Assembly (NCBI GenBank): GCA_950106755.1
Contig: OX467082.1
Coordinates: 35,464,001-35,528,000 of the forward strand
From: Climacium dendroides
Lineage: Eukaryota; Streptophyta; Bryopsida; Hypnales; Climaciaceae
Reading direction: 5' to 3'
Length of the DNA stretch: 64,000 nt
Of this stretch, positions 47,701 to 58,476 are shown in pieces. The position numbers and the translations under genes were made by a program. Numbering within the stretch: position 1 is the first letter of the stretch; every line of letters starts with the position of its first letter. The notes under the pieces were generated by a model. That model was not told the DNA's origin, made no database searches, and saw only the letters and a program-made list of their open reading frames with translations.

Positions 47701-50700
47701 CCATCATAGAAAGTTTGTAGTGAGTTTCTATCTACACAAGACGGAATGTAAGTTATAGGAGGCAACCAATTTTTTTTTATCAAGGCCCCATTCTAACACC
47801 ATAGGATGGTATAATTTTGTACAAGAAGTGGTTAATAGTGATTAATTATGGCATAGTTCCTCATGCAGTTGTGGCGCATTATGATCAGCTAAAAGACTCT
47901 CAATATTACAACCAATCCTTGGTGGATTTTGCAAGAAATTCTTGATTGAAAATAAGGTCTATACAATCATCATGGAATTAAATCATGGGTTAAATATAAT
48001 CTTCAGTTACAAAATTCATAGTAATTATGTTTTGAGAAATAAAAATCTGGAAAATGATGGAAACCTTTCGACATCTATTTCTGCAAATGGGAAAATTTTC
48101 GCACCATTGAAGAAACTTGCCTTGCAGACATGTGCATCTGTTTAAGTGATTAGAAATGCGTTGCCTCCCTTAACCCCTTAGCTCTTTGACATTCAAAATC
48201 TAGATGATGAACAAAGAGTTTTTAGGGGCTTTTCTAACCACAAAACTTTGCATTCATCCAAACCAATGCTAGACTTAAAAAAAAAATACTTTTTGTATGA
48301 TGAGTTTGATTAAGGTAAATAGTATATCCATACCTTAAATTTGGTTGGTTGTTTTGTTTTGTTTTGTTTTGTTTGTTACATTGAGATCTCCCAGATCGTG
48401 TGTCCCCCAATCGCGTGCTTGGTACCGTTGCTTATATCTTTATAAATACTAGTGTTGTCCTCACCTCAGAGGCTAATTTTTGGAGGGACGAAGCCAGAGA
48501 GGTCAAATTTCTGACAGTCTAACAAAATTTCACCAGAAAAAAAAAAGTCCTGATCTGCACACGACGGAATATAATAAGTTATTGCAAGTATACTTTGAAT
48601 GAACTTTCGAAATTTCAAGGAAAAGATGCAAGAAAGAAACAATCTGCACACGCACCTAACTTCGTAAGTATCGTACTGTACTGTACTGTGATTCTGAACT
48701 TTTGCAATTGATGGGGGGATTTGATCACCTTGCTTTCCTTGGAAGAGAAAAATGAGGTACCGGAAGTAACCATTGATCCTTCCTTCTCTCTTTCTTTTCT
48801 CTATTCTCTAAGGTGGAGCCACCCATCATAACCGATAACTTAAGCCATAGCGGACATGATCTGCAACAGCAGTATTTGGCAAAGCAAATATTTACAAAAG
48901 TACAAAGATAGAAATGACGCGGATAGCAAAAAAATTTGGTGAATTTAGAGCTTGAACTGAAATTACTATAAATTATGAAAGCCCCAAGTTGGGCTCGATC
49001 CATGTCCAATGTTTAGAGTCTTATAAAATTGATCATTGGAAGAGTACTTGTAGGTAACTTTGGCACACAAAAGGAGGCACAAATTTTGTGGCAGTGTCGG
49101 AACCACATTGGTTACAGGAACCTAGTTTCTTTGAACTCAAAATTAATGCAAATGAGTCCCACCTTCTCCTAGATTTGAGACACCCTACTCATTGCCTATG
49201 GGGCAGTAGTTGGCAGTAGGTGACTCCACCTTACAATGTAATATATCCTCTCTCTTGGTTTTTGGGTGTAAGGTAGTAGCACCCATGACCGTCAATTTAA
49301 GGATTTTGGACATGAATACACATTCAACAAATTATTCGATCCTACTAGCAAGAGAAAAATAATTCCACAGCATTAGGGTTTAATATACATCCTTATAATC
49401 ACATCTATTCACTTCCCAAGATTTTCCAAGATTTTAGAGGTGACGATTATCAATATAGTGATGGTTATAGGTGTTGCTACCTTATGTATAGTGGAAGCAC
49501 CCAAAATCGTCAAAATAAGTAATTCAACATAGTTGGAGGTACCTTGTCTTTAAAATAATATTCTTGTAGTATTAGCAATTGTGAAAATCATGAATTTAAA
49601 AAAAATAGATTTTTTGGATATGACATGTCATTTCTATGAATTTTCAAAATAAAAAGCTCCCCAGACCATTAAAATTGTCATATAGGTGGATCTAAAACCG
49701 AAATCTCATAAAAAATTGCAATCAAGCAATCACAGTTATACATGAAGACGATTTAATGACACTTTTCAAGGACACTTTAATGAAAGTCTAGGGATGGTTT
49801 AATGGAAATCTAGGATACATGATTGGGTATTGGGACTGGAATTCCTTTTCTTACAAAGGGTGTCACAAAAAGGGAACTATGACCATATTTTTCAATAGAT
49901 TATGAGTTTGTTATGAACTTTTGAGGTAATATAAATCTCTAATACTAGAAGCCTATAAGAACCATTAGCTCAGATACCTTGAAAATCAACAACCTATGCA
50001 TCCATAATGGTCATCTTATCCATCAATTGTCCCTCCAACAAGTACATCAAAACCCAATGCAATGTCAAGTCTATATTGTGGCTTTATTCTCAAGTTCTCA
50101 GTATCTATTTTTGTGTTCTAGTAGAATTATGGGCCTTGAAGACCAAACATTAAGACTAGGATTAATGGAGCAATAGTAAACTTAAAAGACAAAAGTTGCA
50201 TTTAAAGCTAAATTGGTTTTTATAGTGACTTACAAGGAATTCACATGTTCTAGCAACTAGTTTTGCAACTAGTACAAAATTTGTTTTTGGGACCTGTATG
50301 TTAACTTCACTCAACTCTAATTAAGGTCCAAAAACACTATCACCAAAATGTTATCTCAGCTTGACATAGTTTAATTTTGGACATGTTGAATTTTCAATTT
50401 TAATAAAGCATAATTAAACCCTAAAATCTCATAGTCCCTATGGCATATAGAGAGGATTTCAAGTAGGCTTGTGTAACCTCAATTTTGACGTGATTTTTTG
50501 AAATTTTTTCTTAAAATACAAAATCACATTAGTTTTGAAGGAATGCAATTTTCATTTTAATTGGTGCCCCAAAACAAAAATTATACCACAATAAGCTCAA
50601 AAAAGGAGAGACTAGGTAGCCAAAAAAATTTACAAAACTTAAAATTAATTAAATTTTTTTTCTATAGATTATATTTTTGTTTACATTGAAAGTTTGGATT

Positions 50701-53700
50701 CATTTCAATAGAATTAGTAATGTGCAAATTGTGGAACTTTTTAATTTGTAGGTAATGACAAATACATCTTGAGAAGATAACTTGCTAGATTTGTTTTTGA
50801 ACTCAATTTTTACAATTTTCACAAGATTAAATATGCTTTATAGAACAATCTTATCATTAGGATAAGTGTGTTTCAATTCCATCTTAGAGCTATTAATAAT
50901 TTAGTTTATCCTTCAATCTTATACCAAATCACATATTTTTTTTCTAGACTTTCACCTCAAATATTCAATATAACAAAATTTTAATTCAAAAGTTTTAGTG
51001 CAATAATTTACAATTCAAAAGATTCAAAGTCAAATAATCTAGTCAAGGAAAGTACTAAAAAAATTCCTTTCTTTTCTTTGAATGCAAATATTTTGCAACA
51101 TCTTGTTAAAATGTTTAGTTTAAATATAGAGATATCTATTTTACAAAATTTTGGAATGCTTGATTGGGATTGTGTAAGAATTGAATACTAGCTGTACAAG
51201 ACAAAAATTGAATGGTACAATAGGTAGTTTGCAAGATTATTGGACCCAAATATACATATAGATCTTGTGAGTATACCACTTGGTTTAATTCATGTTAATA
51301 TTTGTCAAGGCTAATATATAGCATTTGTTTTGCTATAAAAAAAATTAAACCATTTTGTATAAGAAACATAAAATCAATGAAGTAAAAATTTAGTAAACTT
51401 TTATTTCTTACTAAGGAGATAATCAAGGTCTTAAGACCAGTTTTGGACGACTTGTGTAATCATTTGTCTAGTCTACCAAGCCTACAATTCTACTAATGTT
51501 GCCATGATAGCTAACAAAACTATCCTTGACAAATTCTTCATTTATGGTAGTTAAATAGACTATAAAGTAAACATGCCTATTACCAAACAAATTTTACTAT
51601 CTAGTTACCTTGAAGAAGCTATTTGTCAACTTCCGTATTTTTCAAAAATTGAGAAGTTTGAGAGAAGCCATTTACAAGTAGAATCAAGACATTTTGACTA
51701 AAAATGATTTTTTCTGTGAATTTTTAAAGTTTGTTAGGACTAAATTGATAACAAGTGGGTAGACCTATGCTAAACAACACGATGATGTGTTCTCTCCCTT
51801 GAGGAACACATTGTGATGCTAACGGATTGCTAATATTATAATAAAGGGTGGATGATTGATGCAAATGCAAAGGACCTTTATTAGATGTTAGAATTGGGTG
51901 ATTGACAACATTGGATTCTTCTTCTTTTGACTCTATTCTTCACAAAAATTTATGTTGGATCATATTGCAATTACCTAATTACTTCATCCATTGGTAATTG
52001 CACCTAAAGTTGCACAAATAAGCTTTGTGGCATAACCAATAAGCTTTAGAAAACAAACAACAATTTTGGCATATAAATGAAAGAATATAAAATGGAAGTG
52101 GTTCTATAATTTTTGGACGCATTATGAAATAGTTACAAATTTTCAAAGATGTAAAGTGTAGGGTGTTAAAAGTGTCATGTAGGTGATGCCAAAATGCATT
52201 TGATGCACATGAAGAAATGACACTAGTAGTATCAAAACATGTCATAAAGAAGTTTAAACAAGCACAAAGTGTATCCAAAATTGACCACTTGTAAGATTGC
52301 TACTTCCACAATACTATAAATAAAATTGCACATTACTCAAAATGACCTCCAACTCCACCTTATACTTGTCCTTGTAATATTGGGTATCATTCCTATTCAA
52401 TTTTCCTTCAAAAATAGGGGTTAGTTTGACTCACTTCATTAGACTCTAATTTGTGGGTTGGGTTTGTCTTCTAATTGCCTTAGGCATTGCGGTTCCCACC
52501 TTGTGTATTGGCGCTTTATTTGTATTTGTATTTTGGTATGTTGCGCCTTACTTTTTCCTTAAGGCCATTTGTAGCTAGACTTTCTTTTTTCTTTTTTCTT
52601 GCAATAAAGGTTCCTTTACTTGTGTTAAAAAAATTGGGGTCAATTTTGAAGTGAAGAGTGGTTCATTTTAGATGTATTTATTATACTTGTCACCAATGTT
52701 TTTTAATTAGGCATTTAAACACCTAATTACACTTAAAATTGCAAGTCAACACTAGGCCTTTAGAAAATTTTGGATTTGAAGTGACGTATTAATGCCACAT
52801 CTCCTACACCATGAAGTAAGCACAAGCCACATATTTACACATCATACCAAGCCGATTGACATCCAATTGTTGCTAAACAAAGTTTGCCACTTGTAGCCCT
52901 TAGAATGTCCCATTGCTAGCACTTTGTTGATTAACTATCAATCTACTCTTGTAGCCGACTACATGTCTCCTCCTTTGTGATGGATGAGTGCCAAATTTAG
53001 GCCATGGTTTAGAGCTATTTTTGCCACTCCTTTGTTCACTTTTAAACTCTGAATATATACTCAGTGCTTTATTTATTGCTTGTGTCACTAGTATTGATTG
53101 TATCCTTCATGCTCTTTTCATAGCCAGAATCAAGCTAGAATGAGTACATTGTGTTTAGGGTAAAACTTAGGGTTCATCTCCATTGTGTCACTTGTTCTTG
53201 AGAGCATTGCCTTATCGCCAGATACTCTTGTTGTAGGGTTGAAGGTCGTCCTTGGCATACGAACTAGATTGAAAACTAGACCTTCCAAAATTTTTGTTTT
53301 GTAGTTATGGGCTTCAGGGTTGCCCTTTGCACACGAGTGAGATTGGAAACTTGATCTTGAGTTCAAACACTAAATGAGAGTTAGAGGTGGAGTTCATGGT
53401 CTTGCTACCTAAGGTTTATGATGCTCGAAGTGGAGGTCACTATTTTACTCCAAACAAAGAACGTCGTGCCACAGTTTGAGGCCAAATCTCTTTGTTGAAT
53501 GCGAGATCCAAATTTCCTCGTATAGAGCCATTATTAACTTCAGCCTTGGACAATGTGAATGTTGCCAAATGAGTCCCACATTTTTTCTTTTTTGCTGCCA
53601 CATTTTCCACCACCCCCCAAAAAAATCCAACATAGCCATTTCAGAACCATAGATTTTCAGAATTTATGCCTCAACGCAGATTCAAGAAAATCCCCAAAAA

Positions 53701-53984
53701 ACACCACCACCACCACCCTCTAAAAAAAAGTCTGCTCTATCACATGAAACTTTCATGTGCACATGCCAGATTTGTCATAAAGGGACCCTGGAATCAGAGA
53801 AATCGGACCAATGGCCACATGCTCGCTGTGGCTAGCATGTACTATTCTAGTTTCCACAAGTTTTGGGTCACCGGTACAGAGTACGAAAGAGGGGGCTTGG
53901 GTGCCTTTGCACGCCCTCACTATCCATTGGCGGATTTATGGAGGGATTGATCGAGAGGAGGGGTGCACTTTTGTGGCCCTACCA
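44791..53984. other. Long AT-rich gene-free region
   Basis: No gene with family support. 45180-45310 resembles 55440-55640 (CACCAATAGTGTACATTT and AGATGCCAATTCCATTTTT). 50570-50960 resembles 54650-55030. 51600-51790 resembles 8880-9050. GTTTT microsatellite at 48353-48372. Around 52440-52640 a T-rich sequence ending CTTGCAATAAAGG looks like the 3' end of a transposon or transcript, but no reverse transcriptase was seen. Confidence 0.45.
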
Positions 53985-54082
53985 AATTCCGTGCACCCCT
54001 CCTCGGACTTCCCAACGACGCAAGGAATGCAACTGTTGGGATCTCATCGTAACAAAAGCAAAACAAATATCCTAACCTAATC
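53985..54082 (+). repeat. Partial copy of the ~250-bp repeat
   Basis: CCGTGCACCCCTCCTC, then GGGATCTCATCGTAACAAAA and AAACAAATATCCTAAC, as in the 43784-44790 array. It directly abuts the inverted repeat copy that begins near 54085. Confidence 0.55.
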
Positions 54083-54084
54083 CT

Positions 54085-54245
54085 TAAACGATGTTGAGGA
54101 CGTTTTTCAGCTGATGAATGACAAAGAATCTTTTCATGCAGGACAGAAGTGTAACTATTCATTCTCCAAATTTTGTGTGAAAAGGGAACGTCTTCTATAG
54201 TAGCTTGTCTCCCAATGAGTGCTTTTTTCATTTTTGTAAGCCAAC
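54085..54245 (-). repeat. Inverted copy of the hAT-target repeat family
   Basis: On the minus strand it has AAGCACTCATTGGGAGACAA, CTACTATAGAAGACG and GTCCTGCATGAAAAGATTC, the family words in the family order. With the direct copy at 54303-54530 it makes a head-to-head pair. Confidence 0.6.
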
Positions 54246-54302
54246 AGTTCACACAATACCCAAATAGATGGTTTCCACAATGACCGGCTTGTTGTTTAAG
54301 GG

Positions 54303-54530
54303 TTAAAAGGATGATGGGGTGACCTTGGGAAATCATCAATTTTCATGACCGTGTGAAGTATAGGCTTAAAAAAATTATGAAAAGCACTCATTGGAAGTCA
54401 AAGCATTGTAGAAGATTTCTCCTTTCCACACAAAATTATGAAGATGAATAATTGCACTTTTACCTTATATGGAGGGATTCTCTGTCATCCAAATGTCAAC
54501 TTCAATGTTTAAGGGTTAATCTCTAAAGGT
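54303..54530 (+). repeat. Direct copy of the hAT-target repeat family
   Basis: GGATGATGGGGTGACCTTGG, then AAGCACTCATTGGAAGTCAA, TAGAAGATTTC, GAATAATTGCACTTTT and the end GTTTAAGGGTTAA. One of the most complete members of the family here. Confidence 0.65.
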
Positions 54531-56529
54531 CCATTGTCCCTTGGGGGGGCAAAATGGATTTTGGGCAGTTGTTCTAGCAAACAAACTTTTTGAAACTTTC
54601 TCATGAGATTAAAAAAAACTTATTAGCTTCCTAGGAATATAATTTTTATTTCAATTAGTGCCCAAGAGCAAAAGTTAAATTACAAAAGCCCAAATTTTCA
54701 TTTGGCAGGTAGACAAATAAATCCACAACAACTTGGGATGAAATGAACTTTTTTCCCCTTACAAATCGTGTTTTTGTCTACATGTGAAGCTTTGATTCAT
54801 TCCATTTGAATTAGTGATGTGAAAGTTATGAACAATCTTATGTTTTGGGCAATCTAAGTATTTTCTTGAAAAATAACTTGTAGGATTCATTTTTTAATGC
54901 AATTTTCACAATTTTTCAAAAAAAATTGTTTGACAAGGTTAAGTTTGCTTGCTAGAACAATCTCAGTATTGGGATTGTTGTGTTTCAATCCCATCTTAGA
55001 GATATTAACAATTTAGTTTTTCTTTCAATCTTGAACCTACTTCTACTTAACAATTTTTAAAGAATGATAATCAAGTATTATTATTTATTATTTATTTTTA
55101 AATCCTAAAATTTCAACTCAATTCTTCAACACACAAATTTTTTAATTCAAAGTCCATAGTGCAATTTTTTTTCACAAATGGTGGTCAAAGTCACCTAAAA
55201 TTACAAGTTAGTGTTCAAAAAATAAATAATAATAAACTTTGAATGCTACTATCTCTCAATATGTATGGTCAAACTTTATGAAAGTTTTACCATATGATCT
55301 TAGATAAGTAGAGTACAAGATCCTATGGTTATATTCTAAAAAAATTTCTTGTTGTGTTGAACAAACTCAGCAAAAATGACAATTTTGGATGTTTTTTGAT
55401 AGAAAAATGGCCTTAGACTTTTCAGGGTTAAGTGCCCAAGCTCTAGAGGTTGTATCTAATGTAGAAGTATATTTTGTTTCCTCAATGCACCATTAATGTA
55501 CTAATAGTGTACATTTCACAAGGTGGATGGTTCTAGTGACTACTATGTTTTAACTTCAAAAATTCATAACTAATTCTATGAAGGTCCCTAAAATATGAAA
55601 TGATTTGGAAGATGCCAATTCCATTTTTTTAAAAGGAAATGTAATGAATTTTTTTTTAAGAAGTCAAACCTCTCTAAATTGGAAATCAACTCTTAAATAG
55701 GTGTTTTATATAACTCTTTCTAGGTAGTGTAGAAAGCGAGTTTCACTAGAGTGATGAGACTATAATTGCCTTCCATAGATATGGATGATTTGTTTTGGCC
55801 AAATAAGAATGAATATTTATATAATTGTCTAAAAATGCATGAATTTCATTCTAAAAAGAATGACACTATTTGAAGACTTTTGTAACAATTGAATGATTTT
55901 GTCCATGAAAAGGAGAAATATAATTTGTCAAATATTCATAACATTCTTAAATTCAAGGATACCAGCATAGGCATCCTTAAAATGTTGGAACTCTCGAGTT
56001 GAAGTTTGGCCATGAATCCTAAGTTAGTGCACATGTAATTACCACAACATTATAGAAAGCAAACACCCTAACCTTCCTATTCAACATAGTGATATGGTTA
56101 TGTGAATTAAATTGATTGGAATAATAGAATTTTTTTTGAAAATATTTGCCAAATTGCTATGTAAAATTAAATACTACACCTACATACAAGTAGGAAACCA
56201 TCTGAGAGAAACAATATTTGGTGACATTTGTATTTTCTTAACTTCAAAATGTCAAACTGAACGCAAAATTACATTGAATTAAATGTTTTCATGTTACAAA
56301 AAAAATACAAATTTCACCCAAATATTAATTTTCTCAATACGATTTTTTACTAGAAGGGAACATGTACAATGGACACAAGTATCACCTAAGTATCACCCAA
56401 GTATCACCCATAAAATGCATGAACATAAAAGAATTAAATTATAAAATTAGCCTTCCTTGTACTTAGCCTATTTATTTATTTATTTATTTATATCATTTTA
56501 GAAAAATAGCTAGTTATTTTTTCAATAGT
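54531..56529. other. AT-rich gene-free stretch with diverged repeats
   Basis: 54650-55060 and 55440-55640 are diverged relatives of 50570-50960 and 45180-45310 respectively. A TTTA microsatellite is at about 56468-56490. No gene. Confidence 0.45.
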
Positions 56530-56725
56530 TACTCATGCATCCCCGAGTCGCATGCTTGGTATTGTCGGAAAGCTTTGGGAGAGGAGGGGTGCACGGGCTT
56601 GGTTTTGTGGTGTTCTGACTCATGGTGTGAAAGTTATTGAAATTTGAAGTATTTCTGGGAACTAAAAGAATTAGAAAATTACTTTTACTTTTATTTTGAT
56701 TGCAGAAACGGCACAGTGCACACTA
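56530..56725 (-). repeat. Reversed copy of the ~250-bp repeat
   Basis: GCATGCTTGGTATTGTCGGA, GAGGGGTGCACGGGCTTGG, AAGTTATTGAAATTT and GCACACTAGT match the reverse complement of the tandem units. It ends just before the MITE at 56761. Confidence 0.65.
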
Positions 56726-56760
56726 GTAAAAATAAAAATAAAGTACCCAACGTGTTTCGG

Positions 56761-56996
56761 GGCTAGGGAGGACTGACCCCTCTATTGCCCCAACTGGGGG
56801 TAAATGTAAAAATTGCCCCCTATTTGGGACCATGTAAAATTTGTTTCTCTACACCTCCCTAGACTAATTTGGGGTCTCTGATTGCAAATATGAATTCAAA
56901 ATTTGCAAATTTTTTCATGGATGGCAAATAAAAAGATTCCAGTGTTTTATCCAGGGGTAGAAAACGGGGCAATAGAGGGGTCAGTCCTCCCTGGCC
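56761..56996. mobile_element. 236-bp MITE with 31-bp terminal inverted repeats
   Basis: The left end 56761-56791 (GGCTAGGGAGGACTGACCCC, then TCTATTGCCCC) equals the reverse complement of 56966-56996 with one mismatch. It is flanked by the direct repeat CGTGTTTCGG at 56751-56760 and 56997-57006, so the target duplication is 8-10 bases depending on where the ends are drawn. That length fits hAT or Mutator-type non-autonomous elements. The near-perfect ends suggest recent movement. A decayed relative is at 7365-7580. Confidence 0.85.
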
Positions 56997-57006
56997 CGTG
57001 TTTCGG

Positions 57007-57672
57007 TTGTAGGCCAAACAGCGAAAAACTGTGCATAAAAAAATAAGCACTCTGCTTAGCTTTGACTTCGCTTTTGTTTGGTTACCTTACTTTTCAAAAA
57101 CTTTAATATAACACCAATGATTCCTCCAGGAATGTTAGTCAGTTCCCTCCGTTTTTCATACCGCGTTACTTTGTGCGAATTTTCGCTCCAAAACAGAACT
57201 CCAGGTACACGACGAAGCTGCCGTGCCTGGCGGGGGACATGCAGATGCTCTCTGATCGCTTGTTGCGGAAGGGCCTCACTGGTGCCCGGTCAACCATCAG
57301 TTATCAGTTGATGACGACAACGGTGGTTCCTGGATTGGCTCTGCACTGATGGATCCGCGGCTCAGGTGCTCGCGTCTACAGGTTCAGCTTTGTTTTTGTT
57401 GGGTTTTTTTTTTTTTTTTTATCATTTCGGAGAAGTAGCCAGATGATAATTGGGTGATCCTTCGGCGAAAAATCGTGCATAGAAAGGACACTGTCAGTGT
57501 CTGCAATTGCCCAGAGACGCGAGTACGCTACCTCTCCTTATAAGAAGAACGATGCTGCGCTTCTGCAAGGAGATGCGCACTTGCCTTCTGAGTCTCTGAC
57601 GGATTGGACACTGCTCTGTCTCTTTGCCTGCTCATTCTGGTGCTGTCACTTGATCGATCTCTCGCAGTGCAG
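57007..57672. other. PGDH upstream region
   Basis: Base composition rises toward the gene. A poly-T run at about 57403-57420 is the only striking feature. The last part is the likely promoter and first leader exon. No TATA box assigned. Confidence 0.35.
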
Positions 57673-58436
57673 GTGAGTTGGATCGATGGGGATGGCGCCT
57701 TAATTGATTCCTGGTTGTCCGGAATGAATGTAGGTCTTTGGATGTTTGCTTTTGGGGTATTGAATGAAGAGAGATCGAAGGTGAAACGTCTAGCTCGGTG
57801 GGGAGGGTTCTGGTTACTTGGAGAGTTTTGAGCTTCTGCTTTTCGTGAGTGTACTAGTTGTTGCTTTTTTTTGTTCTTGACTGAAGAGAGATGGCGAAAA
57901 GGCAGGGGTGAAAGTGCGAAGTCTAGGTTGGTGTGAGGATTTTGGTTAAATAGCTTTGGAGAATGTCTGATGTTTCTGCTCTTTCGTGAATGAAGTTGGT
58001 GCTTCAGTTTTGTGATAGAATGATGAAAGACGGTTGGAGAGCAGGGCAGTGCCACGTTCAGGTTGGTGTCAGAATGTGGATCTTTGGGATCAATCCATGT
58101 CTACACGATCCTGAATTTCAGTGCTTTTTTCGTTTTAAGAGGTCGAGGAGTGCCTTGAAGTGGATTGAATGCCTGGAGAGTTTTTCATTTCGATCTTTTT
58201 CGGAGATTCATGAACAATGATTTTTGATAAAATGGGTGTAGCCATCATCTTCAAGATGTGTTAAGTGCAGATGCTGTTGTTAAATTTTTTTGAGTTTAGG
58301 GCATGGGAGGCTTTGCTTTTAGAACAGGGCCCGTCGGATTGTCGAACGCATCTAGGTTTTCAATCCGTGTGGACTCTCATCTTTCTTATTGCCGAAGGTT
58401 GTGCTGACGGTAATGATCTTGTTATGAAGGTTGCAG
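57673..58436 (+). other. Probable 5'UTR intron of the PGDH gene
   Basis: A strong donor TGCAG/GTGAGT at 57672-57673 and an acceptor GGTTGCAG at 58436 would remove 764 bases and leave a short second leader segment (58437-58476) before the start codon. Leader introns are common in plant housekeeping genes. Inferred from splice signals only. Confidence 0.5.
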
Positions 58437-58476
58437 GGATTCATTTGTGATTTTCCCAAAGGTTACATATCGCGCT

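Noticed and set aside
48725..49009. 94-codon minus-strand frame
   Set aside because: Part of a dispersed repeat with relatives near 2.3 kb; no domain.
53130..53366. Possible retrotransposon coding fragment
   Set aside because: No reverse transcriptase, protease or integrase motif could be read; only weak internal duplication was seen.
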